Source: Strongyloides papillosus
Taxonomy: Eukaryota > Nematoda > Chromadorea > Rhabditida > Strongyloididae
Assembly (NCBI GenBank): GCA_005656395.1
Contig: SRSI01000068.1
Span: 186,001-250,000, forward strand
Direction of reading: 5' to 3'
Length of the DNA: 64,000 bases
Shown: positions 51,470-62,020 of the stretch, in pieces
Layout of the letters: every line of letters starts with the position of its first letter
Numbering within the stretch: the first letter of the stretch is position 1
Notes under the pieces: model-generated
The model's database searches: none
What the model was told of the DNA's origin: nothing
Seen by the model: the letters and a program-made list of their open reading frames with translations, nothing else
Program-made: the position numbers and the translations under genes

Positions 51470-53716
51470 ATGGCAAAGTTTTTTTATATCCACCCGGTAT
51501 TCGTCATACATATATGCTTTATGTTTGGATTGATACTGTCTAATGATTTATTTGGAGCTAAAAACTACCGTTTAGAATATTACCGCAATTCAGGTGATTC
51601 AAATTTTTATTGGAAACAATTTAATGGTACAAAACTAAGTTATACGGAGTTCAAAATCGGTGATTTTAATTTAAATAAAAGTGTAATTTTTTATAAAATT
51701 CATTTATCAAGAGACTTTTTAATTGGTCAAAGTTACAACAGTGAATTGAGGATATCAATGTTTAATAATCTTCATACTCCAACTTGGTCAGATATTACAC
51801 ATCATTTCCTACCTAAAGAATATAATAGTAAAAACTCGAGATTTAAAAGAATGGAACAATTCTTGACATGCAATATATTTAAATGTCATATAGGAATAGT
51901 ATATCATTGCAATCCTTTCACAAGCAACTGTTCCGATTCTTATGAAGCTGCAAATTTTTTTTACATTGAGTTTATAAAATCAAATGAATATGATAATTTA
52001 GTTATGAAACTCATTACAAAAAATAACAATAACACATACATGTTTAGTGTCGTTGTTTGTCCCAGTACAACATGGCTACTACCATCTTCAAATTCTGAAT
52101 ATATTCCAACTGGGGAAAATAGTATAACTAAATTGGTATCTAATGACTCTACAAGAGAGTACCCCGTAAAATTTGTGTATTGCCATGAAATAGGTATTAA
52201 TACATTTACTAAGTGTGGTTATCTTAAGCAAATGTTTATGCCTCGGATTGATGTTGGTTATCAGTGTGATGAATACAATGAAGAGGAAACTAAAAGGATC
52301 CATAACAAGTACGTGAATGAAAGTTTTATGATTCCTCTTTCTAGTGGTGGATTAACGTGCAATGATGTTGATATATATGGTTCATCTTCATTTGTTATTG
52401 GCGTCCTTCCTCCTGGAAACAATTATGATAATGTTAGTGATTTTAAAGTAAATGTTGTTAATAATAGAACGAATCTTTATTTTGGCCACAGATTGCATAG
52501 TCTAAATGTTAGTGAAGTCTATGAACATTATGAGGAGGCTGAACTTTATCTCGGGTATGCAATCCATTATGAAGCCAAATGCAAAATACCGTCTTTAAGT
52601 GCAACACTACGTTTAAAGATTAATGGAACTATTCAAGAGTTTGAAAATAAAACAGAGGATAATTTGGGAGGGATGAACATTTATACATTTGACAGAAGAA
52701 AAATAAAAGATGCTCCAATTCGTTGTCATGCGGTTCCTGATGAAATAAAACATCCGGCATTGAATGATTACTATGAACTTTTATATTCAACATCATTGTT
52801 GATGTTTGATGAAGCAGCACAAAAATATATAAAAGTAAATGACTCTCAAAAATTAGTATCAAATAGTAAATACAAATGTATCTTAAATATGAAGAGTAAC
52901 AATTCGGAAATTGATAAACCGAACTTTATAAAAGAAACTGAGTTTTCAATCAATTTAACTTACGAAAATTCTAATAACGCAACAATTCCCACAATGTCTT
53001 ATGAATTTAGTAGTTCTACTGGCTCTAATATCAATACTGTCTCTAATAATTCTACTGGTTCTAAAAATTCTACCGGCTTTAATTTCACTACTGTCTCTAA
53101 TAACTCTACTGGTTCTAAAAACTCTACAGTTTCTAAAATCATTTATGATTTTAATAACTCTACTAGCTTTAATACCTCTACAGTCTCTAAACAATCTACT
53201 AGCTCTAAAAAATCTACCGACTCTAAAAACTTTAATAAATCTTATATTTGGATCATTTTTGGAGTTTCCATCATTGTTATTGTACTCATAATTATTGGAT
53301 TTGTAATTCTAAAAAAATTGAAATTAAAAATAAAGAAATCTAATAACGATTCATCTACAAGTTTATTGGCATCGTCGTCTCAATCAAAAGCTAAATCTCC
53401 AACTGTAATCTCAAAAAATCCCGATGCATCAATTATAAAGAAAACAAATTCTGATATAACATGTACAAATATGACAAAGACAATATTCACTAAGGATTCA
53501 AAGACAAGTAATAAAGTGACGAATTTTGAACAACCGTTAGTTAGTAGCACTTCAGATTTAACAAGCAAAACAAAAAACCCCCAAATTAGGATAGTCACTA
53601 TGAATTCAAATCTTGACTTAATAAATCAAGCAAAAAATACTCCAAAAAATGTGGTTATAAAAAGTACAAATCAGAGTACTATAATTAATATAGAAGATAG
53701 TGTTTTTAAAATATAA
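51470..53716 (+). CDS. Array copy 2: intact type I membrane protein with mucin-like stalk
   Basis: Intronless, 748 residues, start at ATG 51470 (the frame is open slightly upstream without ATG). The family is not recognised. There is a signal peptide (residues 1 to about 28, FVIHICFMFGLILS). The ectodomain has about a dozen cysteines in fixed places: FLTCNIFKCHIGIVYHC, VVVCPSTTW, FVYCHE, FTKCGYL, GYQCDEY, LTCNDVDIYG, YEAKCKIP, CHAVPDE, YKCIL. It has many N-glycosylation sequons. A stalk of about 80 residues rich in Ser/Thr/Asn follows (52978-53235), then a membrane helix at about 592-616 (IWIIFGVSIIVIVLIIIGFV). The cytosolic tail is Lys/Ser-rich and ends EDSVFKI, whose F-x-I terminus would fit a class II PDZ ligand. 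The 3' UTR has AATAAA at 53796. Confidence 0.85.
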   Translation: MAKFFYIHPVFVIHICFMFGLILSNDLFGAKNYRLEYYRNSGDSNFYWKQFNGTKLSYTEFKIGDFNLNKSVIFYKIHLSRDFLIGQSYNSELRISMFNNLHTPTWSDITHHFLPKEYNSKNSRFKRMEQFLTCNIFKCHIGIVYHCNPFTSNCSDSYEAANFFYIEFIKSNEYDNLVMKLITKNNNNTYMFSVVVCPSTTWLLPSSNSEYIPTGENSITKLVSNDSTREYPVKFVYCHEIGINTFTKCGYLKQMFMPRIDVGYQCDEYNEEETKRIHNKYVNESFMIPLSSGGLTCNDVDIYGSSSFVIGVLPPGNNYDNVSDFKVNVVNNRTNLYFGHRLHSLNVSEVYEHYEEAELYLGYAIHYEAKCKIPSLSATLRLKINGTIQEFENKTEDNLGGMNIYTFDRRKIKDAPIRCHAVPDEIKHPALNDYYELLYSTSLLMFDEAAQKYIKVNDSQKLVSNSKYKCILNMKSNNSEIDKPNFIKETEFSINLTYENSNNATIPTMSYEFSSSTGSNINTVSNNSTGSKNSTGFNFTTVSNNSTGSKNSTVSKIIYDFNNSTSFNTSTVSKQSTSSKKSTDSKNFNKSYIWIIFGVSIIVIVLIIIGFVILKKLKLKIKKSNNDSSTSLLASSSQSKAKSPTVISKNPDASIIKKTNSDITCTNMTKTIFTKDSKTSNKVTNFEQPLVSSTSDLTSKTKNPQIRIVTMNSNLDLINQAKNTPKNVVIKSTNQSTIINIEDSVFKI
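52978..53235 (+). repeat. Ser/Thr-rich coding repeat (mucin-like stalk) in copy 2
   Basis: Repeats of a TCTAATAAYTCTACTGGT-type unit. Two near-identical blocks start at 53036 and 53090 (54-base period, encoding TVSNNSTGSKNST), with looser repeats on both sides. Copy 3 lacks about 78 residues here and copies 1 and 4 also lack the stalk. Confidence 0.85.
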
Positions 53717-54959
53717 TAAATAGTAGTAGGCTTTTTAATACTATAATATTTGTGTTCTATTGTATTCATGTATTTTATTAAAGTACATTTAAGTAAATAA
53801 AATAGTTTTTATTAAATTTAACATGATTAATAATTTTTTTTTTAATTGACAAAATTCAAAAGAGTATATAGAGTTCAAAAATTTAATGAATATTAAGAAT
53901 AAATATACATCTTAAAATATTTTTAATTTTATATTATGTATCTATTAAATAATCTATTTTATGAATTAAAAAACTTTTACTAATGCCTACAATAATAAAA
54001 ATTAACATTATTGTCGTTAGCAGAATTTATTTGAAGTTAATAAATATCAAAAAAAAATAAACAACCAAAAGACGTCTTTCTTATTTACTTTTTGTGTAGA
54101 GATTAAATCAAAGGGTTGTTGCAGAAATTAGGCAAGTTATTTCGAAACAAACTATTTTTTAACTCATTTTTTTACTTCCCAATTTACTTATTTTGAAATT
54201 ATTAAAAGTTTTATAATTTGTTTGAAAGGTAAAATTTTAACAGTTGTGAAGCCTAATATTATAAAAATGATTGAAGATTTAACAAGTTATACCAAATAGC
54301 GAAAGATTTTAAAAAAAACACAAATTTTAGATAATCACAGCCAGGAAATAGTTATCTGAATCAAATACTATTAGTGTTAGAAGATAAATTTCAATTATCT
54401 TGGAAAATGAGATTTTTACGAAATCAATTGAGTTCAGTTTTAATGAATGTCATTTTTCGACATTTCTTTGATTCTTTCAAAGTCAAATTTTAATATATTT
54501 AAAGACTTTCTAAATATTAATTATTTTACGTGAATGAATAATGAATAGATATGTTTACTTTTGATTGAGAAGAATAAAAAGGAATCGTGATTTTTGTTTT
54601 TATAAACTAACCTCCATGAAAAAAAGACTGCTTTTAAAACATCATTCAATTTTGTTTAAAAATAATATGTAAGTTTTGATTTTTTATACATTTTTTAAAT
54701 AGAATAGTAATGATTTGACAATTATTTAAGATACCGTTAAACAAAAAAATTCTAAACTGAATAGATTGAAATGTTAAGGAAACAAGGGGGATAAGACTTG
54801 TTGATATAAATGTTTTTATAGAATTAACACATTGGAATATAATAGTGAAATATTAATACAAATATTCAAATATATCACATTATAATAGGTATGTATTAAA
54901 ATTTCCGTTTTTATATAGTTTTCCTAACAAAAAAGCCTTTTTTCTAATTTAACAAAGGT
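53717..54959. other. Spacer between array copies 2 and 3
   Basis: It starts with the 3' UTR shared almost exactly with copy 3 (ATAGTAGTAGGCTTTTTAAT onward, AATAAA at 53796). The middle matches the spacers before copies 1 and 4 in diverged form. No gene is seen. Confidence 0.6.
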
Positions 54960-55013
54960 ATGCATTTTATGAAGGAAATATGCAAATAAAAGTCGCATAA
55001 TATATTATATACA
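54960..55013 (+). promoter_or_regulatory. Conserved array promoter block (copy 3)
   Basis: ATGCATTTTATGA, ATATGCAAATAAA and CGCATAATATATTATATAC appear in the same order and spacing as in copies 2 and 4, about 90 to 36 bases before the ATG at 55049. Confidence 0.65.
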
Positions 55014-55048
55014 GGATAAAAATTTTATATATTCCGTGTTTTTTTAAT

Positions 55049-57061
55049 ATGACAAAGTCTTTTTATATCCACCTGATATTCATCATACATGCATACTTTT
55101 TGTTTGGATTTATACTACCTCAAAATCTATTTCGAGCTGAAGACTACCTTATAGGATATTATCGAAATTCAGGTAATAATACTTTTTACCAAAACCATTT
55201 AAATGGTACAAAATTAAATTATACGGAGTTCAAAATCGGTGATTTTAATTTTAATAAAAGTGTAATTTTATATAAAATTCATTTACCAAGAGACTTTTTA
55301 ATTGGTCAACGTTACAACAGTGAATTGAGGATATCAATGTTTAATAATCTTCATACTCCAACTTGGTCAGATATTACACATCATTTCCTACCTAAAGAAT
55401 ATAATGATGGAAATAGTAAATTTAAGAGAACTGAAGAATTCTTGACATGCAATATATTTAAATGTCATATAGGAATAGTATATCATTGCAATCCTTTCAC
55501 AAGCAACTGTTCCGATTCTTATGAAGCTGCAAATTTTTTTTACATTGAGTTTGAAAAATCAAGTGAATATGATAATTTAGTTATGAAACTCATTACAAAA
55601 AATAACAATAACACATACATGTTTAGTGTCGTTGTTTGTCCCAGTACAACATGGCTACTACCATCTTCAAATTCTGAATATATTCCAACTGGGGAAAATA
55701 GTATAACTAAATTGGTATCTAATGACTCTACAAGAGAGTACCCCGTAAAATTTGTGTATTGCCATGAAATAGGTATTAATACATTTACTAAGTGTGGTTA
55801 TCTTAAGCAAATGTTTATGCCTCGGATTGATGTTGGTTATCAGTGTGATGAATACAATGAAGAGGAAACTAAAAGGATCCATAACAAGTACGTGAATGAA
55901 AGTTTTATGATTCCTCTTTCTAGTGGTGGATTAACGTGCAATGATGTTGATATATATGGTTCGTCTTCATTTGTTATTGGCGTCCTTCCTCCTGGAAACA
56001 ATTATCATAATGTTAGTGATTTTAAAGTAAATGTTGTTAATAATAGAACGAATCTTTATTTTGGCCACAGATTGCATAGTCTAAATGTTAGTGAAGTCTA
56101 TGAACACTATGAGGAGGCTGAACTTTATCTCGGGTATGCAATCCATTATGAAGCCAAATGCAAAATACCGTCTTTAAGTGCAACACTACGTTTAAAGATT
56201 AATGGAACTATTCAAGAGTTTGAAAATAAAACAGAGGATAATTTGGGAGGGATGAACATTTATACATTTGACAGAAGAAAAATAAAAGATGCTCCAATTG
56301 GTTGCCATGCGGTTCCTGACGAAATAAAACATCCGGCATTGAATGATTATTATAAACTTTTATATTCAACATCATTGTTGATGTTTGATGAAGCAGCACA
56401 AAAATATATAAAAGTAGATGACTCTCAAAAATTAGTATCAAGTAGCAAATACAAATGTATCTTAAATATGAAGAGTAACAATTCGGAAATTGATAAACCA
56501 AATTATATAAAGGAAACTGAATTCACAATTAATTTAACTGGAGAAGATCTTAAAAAAACTGCTGACTCTAAAAAATTTAATAAATCTTATATTTGGATCA
56601 TTATTGGAGTTCTCATCTTTGTTGTTTTACTTCTAATAATTGGGTTTGTAATTCTAAAAAAATTGCAATTAAAAAGAAAGAAATCTAATAACGATTCATC
56701 TGCAAGTTTATTGGCATCGTCGTCTCAATCAAAAGCTAAATCTCCAACCGTAGTCTCAAAAACTCCCGATGCATCAATTATAAAGAAAACAAATTCTGAT
56801 ATAACATGTACAAATATGACAAAGACAATAGTCACTAAGGATTCAAAAACAAGTAATAAAGTGACAAATTTTGAACAACCGTTAGTTAGTAGTACTTTAG
56901 ATTTAATAAGCAAAACAAAAAACCCCCAAATTAGGATAGTCACTATGAATTCAAATCTTGACTTAATAAATCAAGCAAAAAATACTCCAAAAAATGTGGT
57001 TATAAAAAGTACAAATCAGAGTACTATAATTAATATAGAAGATAGTGTTTTTAAAATATAA
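55049..57061 (+). CDS. Array copy 3: intact type I membrane protein without stalk
   Basis: Intronless, 670 residues. Same plan as copy 2: signal peptide (FIIHAYFLFGFILPQ), a Cys-rich glycosylated ectodomain, a membrane helix at about residues 513-537 (IWIIIGVLIFVVLLLIIGFV), and a cytosolic tail ending EDSVFKI. From roughly residue 100 to the stalk, and again from the tail through the 3' UTR, it is almost identical to copy 2 at the nucleotide level. The first 60 residues differ at many places. It has no mucin stalk: the linker is only GEDLKKTADSKKFNKSY. One cysteine neighbour changes (IGCHAV, IRCHAV in copy 2). AATAAA is at 57141. Function unknown; the location is probably the cell surface. 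Confidence 0.85.
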   Translation: MTKSFYIHLIFIIHAYFLFGFILPQNLFRAEDYLIGYYRNSGNNTFYQNHLNGTKLNYTEFKIGDFNFNKSVILYKIHLPRDFLIGQRYNSELRISMFNNLHTPTWSDITHHFLPKEYNDGNSKFKRTEEFLTCNIFKCHIGIVYHCNPFTSNCSDSYEAANFFYIEFEKSSEYDNLVMKLITKNNNNTYMFSVVVCPSTTWLLPSSNSEYIPTGENSITKLVSNDSTREYPVKFVYCHEIGINTFTKCGYLKQMFMPRIDVGYQCDEYNEEETKRIHNKYVNESFMIPLSSGGLTCNDVDIYGSSSFVIGVLPPGNNYHNVSDFKVNVVNNRTNLYFGHRLHSLNVSEVYEHYEEAELYLGYAIHYEAKCKIPSLSATLRLKINGTIQEFENKTEDNLGGMNIYTFDRRKIKDAPIGCHAVPDEIKHPALNDYYKLLYSTSLLMFDEAAQKYIKVDDSQKLVSSSKYKCILNMKSNNSEIDKPNYIKETEFTINLTGEDLKKTADSKKFNKSYIWIIIGVLIFVVLLLIIGFVILKKLQLKRKKSNNDSSASLLASSSQSKAKSPTVVSKTPDASIIKKTNSDITCTNMTKTIVTKDSKTSNKVTNFEQPLVSSTLDLISKTKNPQIRIVTMNSNLDLINQAKNTPKNVVIKSTNQSTIINIEDSVFKI

Positions 57062-58319
57062 TAAATAGTAGTAGGCTTTTTAATACTATAATATTTGTGT
57101 TCTATTGTATTCATGTATTTTATTAAAGTACATTTAAGTAAATAAAATAGTTTTTATTAAATTTAACATGATTAATGATCTTTTTTTAATTGACAAAATT
57201 CAAAGAGTATAGTTAAGTAGAATTCGAAAATTAATTGAATTTTATAAAACAATATAAAATATGCATTTTGAATTATTTTTAATTTCATTTATTCATAAAT
57301 AATCTATTTTATGATTAAAATAGCTTTTAGTACTATCTATGATAAAAAGATACAAAGAAACTTTTTCGTTAGCAGAATTTAACTAAAATTAAGCAATCTT
57401 AATGAATAAATGGTCAAAGGATGTGTTCTTTTTCTAATTTGAGTATGGAGATCACCATAAAGGACTGCTGCGGGAATTGATCAAATTATTTCTGAAACAA
57501 ACTCTTTTTTAACTCATTTTCTACTACTCGATAAAGCCATTTTAAAATTAACAAATTATTTTATAACTTGTTAAAAGGGTAAAATTCAAACAGTTGTAAA
57601 GCCTGATATTATAGAGAATAATTTAAAATTGGACAAGTTATACCAAATAGTGACAGATTTTTTTAAAAGTAATGTAATTTTAATGAATCATAATTCAGTG
57701 GAAAATTTTTGAAATTAATAAAATTACCAAATAGATTTCAACTGTCTTAAAAATAGTACTATTACGAAATCTATTTGTTCAAAATCGATTGAGTTTTGTT
57801 TGTATGAAGGCTATTTTCTTACATTTTATTCTTTTTTTTTTCAAATAATAAGTTTTGGTATATTAATATGTTGTCTGAATATTAATTATTTTACGTTAAT
57901 AAATAATAAATAGATATGTTTATTTCAAACTAATAAGGACCAACCATAATTTTTGTCTATATAAAACTAAGTTTCGTAAAGAAGGGCTCCTTTAAAAACA
58001 TTATTCATTTTTTTTAGAAAATTATATATAAATTTAGATTTTTCAAAAATTTTCTAGAATAAATAATGATAATTTGGCAATTATTTATAAATACATTTAA
58101 ACAAAAAGAGTTCTAAACTGAATGGACTGAAAAATTAAACAAAATTAAATCAAATTTACTTATTAAAATGTTTTTTAAATAATCAACAAGATATAATATA
58201 ATAATGGAATTATAACATAAGTATTCAATTATATCTAATTAATTAAATGATATTTTTGAAAATTATCACTTTATGCATAGTGTTCTACACAAAGGCATTC
58301 CCTATAATTTGACAAAAAT
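57062..58319. other. Spacer between array copies 3 and 4
   Basis: It begins with the 3' UTR shared with copy 2. The middle resembles the copy 2-3 spacer (AACTCATTTT..., AAAATTCAAACAGTTGTAAAGCCT), and the end matches the copy 1-2 spacer. No gene is seen. Confidence 0.6.
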
Positions 58320-58373
58320 ATGCATTTTATGACAAAAGTATCCAAATAAACGTCGCATAATATATTATATACA
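58320..58373 (+). promoter_or_regulatory. Conserved array promoter block (copy 4, upstream of a dead gene)
   Basis: ATGCATTTTATGA, CCAAATAAACGTCG and CATAATATATTATATAC are retained at the standard distance although the gene behind is broken. The octamer has a single change (ATCCAAAT). Confidence 0.6.
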
Positions 58374-58409
58374 AGATAAAAATTTTATATTTCCATGTTA
58401 TTTTTTAGT

Positions 58410-60278
58410 ATGACAAAGTTACTTTAAATCAGCCTCAGATTTGTCATATCTACGTGTATTCTTTTAAATCGACAATGTCTAATTATTTATTGGCTATTGA
58501 AAACCACCAATTAGAATATTATTGAAATTTTAGAGATAGTTATAGTGATCGGCCTAATTTTATTGGTGAAAGACAAAATCTATTAATTTTAAAATCGAAG
58601 GTTCTGAAGTGACAAAAAGTATAATTTTATATAGAATCTATATGAAAAGGTTTTCTAATTGGTTATAGATATGACGCTGAAATAAAATTATCTTTTATAA
58701 ATGTTCACACTAATAATTATGTTACGGATAATTTCTTATCTAGAAAAAGTATTATGATAAATGGAAAAGCTACGATAGAAAAAGATTACATAGCATGCAA
58801 TTTATACGACAGTCATATAGGACTTTTATATCATTGCTCTTCTAATTCTAATAAAGCTCAAGATTTTATTTATATTAGGTTCACAAAATAGCCTGCGTAT
58901 GATAATTTGGTTTTAAAACTAATTTCAGAAAGTAGTAAAAGTGAAGAAACATTTAGTACCATTGTTTGTCCAGGACTAAACTGGCTACAAAAATTTTCAA
59001 ATGCTGAATACATTGGAACTGGAGGTAATTATGTAATTAGATTGACTTTTGGAGAAGATTCAAAAAATTAAGCCTTAAAATATATGTATTGCCACAAAAG
59101 TTATGTTAATACATTTACTAAGTGTGGTTATGTCAAACAAATGTTTATGGCTCTAATTGATGTTCATTATGAATGTAGTGAATACAAAAAAAGAGGAGGC
59201 TAATAGGATTCATAATAATGATGAAAATCAATATGATTTATCTTTTTAATAACAAATTAATGTGCAATGATGTTGTTATACATGAAACGTCTTCACCAGT
59301 TATTGCTTTTCTATCGCCTAGAAATAAATATGACAACATTACTACATTTAAATTGAATTTTTTTGATAAAAATACGAAACTTTATTCTGGCCACAGATTA
59401 CATTACGTAAATAATAAGGATTGTTCTAGTAAAGTTGGAATATTGAAAGATGTATTAGGTATGCAATTCATTATGAACCTAAAAGTAAAGTACCGTCTTC
59501 AAAAGCAGCACTACGTTTAAAAATTAATTATATTGTTCATGAATTTGAAAATAAATTAGACAACAATCTTAGAAAAATAGGAACTTATTTAGTTGACAGG
59601 AGAGAAATAAAAGATACTCACAATGGTTGTCATGCAATTCCTGATGAAATTAAATATCCGGCATTGAATGATTTTTATAAACCTCTTTATTCAACATCAT
59701 TGTCAATGTTTGATGAAACAACACAACGTTATATAAAAGTAAATAATACTCATAGTTTGGTAACAAATAGAAAATGTAAATTTACCTTAAAGAATATCAA
59801 TTCGAAAAATGAGAAGCCAAATTTTATAAGAGAAACTGAGTTCACCATTAATTGAAGAGGAGAAAACTCTTAGATGTGGATCATTTTTGGAGGTTCCATC
59901 ATTGTTACTGCATTCTTAATAGCCGAACTTATAATTTTCAAAAAGCTACAATTAAAAAACAAACAACAGTTCATCTACAAGTCCATCAACATCCTCATCT
60001 TAATCAACAACTAAATCTTCAACTGCAATCTCAGAAGTTGTTAATGCTGTAATTATAAAAATAATATTAATAAAGCAAATAAGAATATGACCTATGAAAT
60101 AGAACCTAAAAAATTAAATGCAAACAAGAAAGTAACCAAATTCGGACAAAAAGTATTTGAAAATAATTTAAATGTTATAAATTAAGTTTAAAGTGCTTTC
60201 AAAAAAGTAGCTGCAAACAATACCAGTAATAATAATAATATTAATAATATCGAAGATAATGTTTTAAAATTTAATTAA
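58410..60278 (+). pseudogene. Array copy 4: decayed member of the family
   Basis: The ATG at 58410 is followed by TAA at 58425. Homology continues in changing frames with many stops: a CNLYDSHIGLLYHCS-like segment near 58798, NTFTKCGYVKQMFMALIDV near 59107-59163, LMCNDVVIHETSSPV at 59260-59300, CHAIPDEIKYPALNDFYKPL near 59630-59690, ETEFTIN at 59835-59853, then a membrane helix and the terminal EDNVLKF before TAA at 60276-60278. At least four frameshifts and several nonsense codons are seen by eye. The 3' UTR motif TGTTCTATTGTATTCATGTA is kept, with AATAAA at 60355. Confidence 0.8.
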
Positions 60279-61563
60279 ATAACAGTAAGCTGTTAAATAT
60301 TTTAATATTTGTGTTCTATTGTATTCATGTATTTTACTAAAGTTTATCTATTGAAATAAAATAGTTTTTATTAAATTAATTATGATTAATGATCTTTTTT
60401 TATTTAAAAGAGTATAGTTAAGTAGAATTTTTAAACCAAATGAATTTTGTGTGAAGTAATATTAAATATGCGTTTTGAATTAAGTTCAATTTTTGTCTAT
60501 TCATTAAATAATTTATTTTATGAATTAAAAAACTTTTTAGTGCTATAGATTATAAAAAGGAATAAAATAAATTTTTTTTAATTTTTGCTATAATTATCTT
60601 TAATAAAAATATTTGCATTAAAGTCTAGTTGCAACTCAAAAAAATTTGAATTTTGTTATGTAGAACAAATTTAGCACATCTACAGAGATTTGAGTCCCAA
60701 TAATTTTTGTGTGCAACATTCTTGAAAAGTAAAATTATTAATATTCATCCCATTTGCTACCTTTTTTTCCCTGTAGAGATTTTCTTTTCTCTCTACTTAT
60801 ACATTTGTTAAATTATACGAATGTTCCTCTTCACCTACATTAGTGATACATTCATTACCTTTATCATTAAGATTATGTTTATATAATTTATTATCCTTCT
60901 AGAGAGGCTACTGTACAATTTTTTATTTCAGATAAATGTTTGAGGTGAATATTGGACTGTTTTCATTTATAAAGCTAAACAAATATTAAGCTTCTAGTTG
61001 ATTCATCAGTTTTACTCGAATTGAATCTGTGATCAAATCTATTTTTTATTTTAGTAATCTATATGTCTTCCGGTTATCAGTATCTTCAATTGTAATTCCA
61101 TGCATAGAGAGTATTTTGGGGGTTTTACTCTTGGATTTCTTTGTGTAGATTCAAAAAGAATAGAATGTAATTGTTTATTATGTTCTTCTATATTTCTGTC
61201 GTTTTTTTTCTTAATATCAGTTCGCTAACGTCCAGTAAAAATGTTAGTTAGCTAAACTTTAAGAAAAGCTGGCAACAACAATGGGGTAAAAAATACTATC
61301 GTCAAAATAAGAGATTTAAACGGACTATACCTTACTTTGGACATAAGTTCGTCAACTTTTGCACTTAGTCAAGTAGCTAATACGTATCAATTTGATAAAA
61401 AAGTAAAAATTTTATTATAGTTAAAATGAGCATATCAAAAAGCTCTTAATATATGATAATCATTAGAAAACAAGTTTAGATAAAGGTATATTTTAGAGGC
61501 ACATTTTAAATGTTTAAATTTAATTTCTTTTTCCAAACTTTGTTCTCTCTGATACTATGTTTT
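60279..61563. other. Right flank of the array with scattered coding relics
   Basis: It starts with the conserved array 3' UTR (to about 60400). Further right no intact gene is seen, but short stretches read like protein on the minus strand near 61050-61200 (e.g. SMHGITIEDTDNRKTYRLLK then stop) and on the plus strand at 61256-61420. Confidence 0.4.
61256..61420 (+). other. Short coding-like relic
   Basis: An open stretch without ATG reads TLRKAGNNNGVKNTIVKIR, then LNGLYLTLDISSSTFALSQV, and ends TAG. Its base composition is less AT-biased than the surroundings. The LDxSSSTF part loosely recalls retroviral-type aspartic peptidases of Gag-Pol elements, but the catalytic D-S/T-G is not intact. 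It is most likely a fragment of a dead gene or transposon. Confidence 0.25.
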
Positions 61564-62020
61564 TTATGCTTTTGGTGGAATGATATCTCCATAATAACAA
61601 TTACATGGCCATTTTATCCAACAATTTCCACTTCCTTCATAAAAACCATTTTTACATTCTCTTTTTGAAACCTTTTTTTTATTACTGTGTCCGAAGGAAA
61701 TCTATAATGAAATTTAACGGAAACATCTATTAAATAATAAATAATTTAATTACTTTTTCAGTATTTATTTACCTCCATGATTTACAGCTCTTCCAAAATT
61801 ATGCGTTAAAAAAGTTTTGATTACAATATCCATGTTTACTTTCGATATAACTATATTTATTTTTTAAAAACATAACAACCGGACAGACCTATCTATCATT
61901 AATAGGACATTTAGGTATTGCTTCAACTTTGATTTTATAAAATTGTTTGCGAACCTTACTACTAACAATATTAGATATTGAAATAATTATAAATAATGTT
62001 AATGTATTAAAAACTTTCAT
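61564..62020 (-). pseudogene. Probable relic of a small secreted Cys-rich protein
   Basis: The ATG at 62020 opens a clear signal peptide (MKVFNTLTLFIIISISNIVS), followed by KCPIND. TAG and later TAA stops interrupt the frame, with KHGYCNQNFFNA and FWKSCKSWR between and after them. A second piece near 61700-61564, after an AG acceptor, reads SKRECKNGFYEGSGNCWIKW and PCNCYYGDIIPPKA then TAA. The exon phases do not join cleanly. The cysteine-dense distal exon and the signal peptide suggest a secreted peptide family, now inactive. The family is not recognised. Confidence 0.45.

Noticed and set aside
52088..56943. Minus-strand open frames repeated in copies 2 and 3 of the array
   Set aside because: They are antisense readings of the same duplicated coding sequence, and their conservation only reflects the paralogy.
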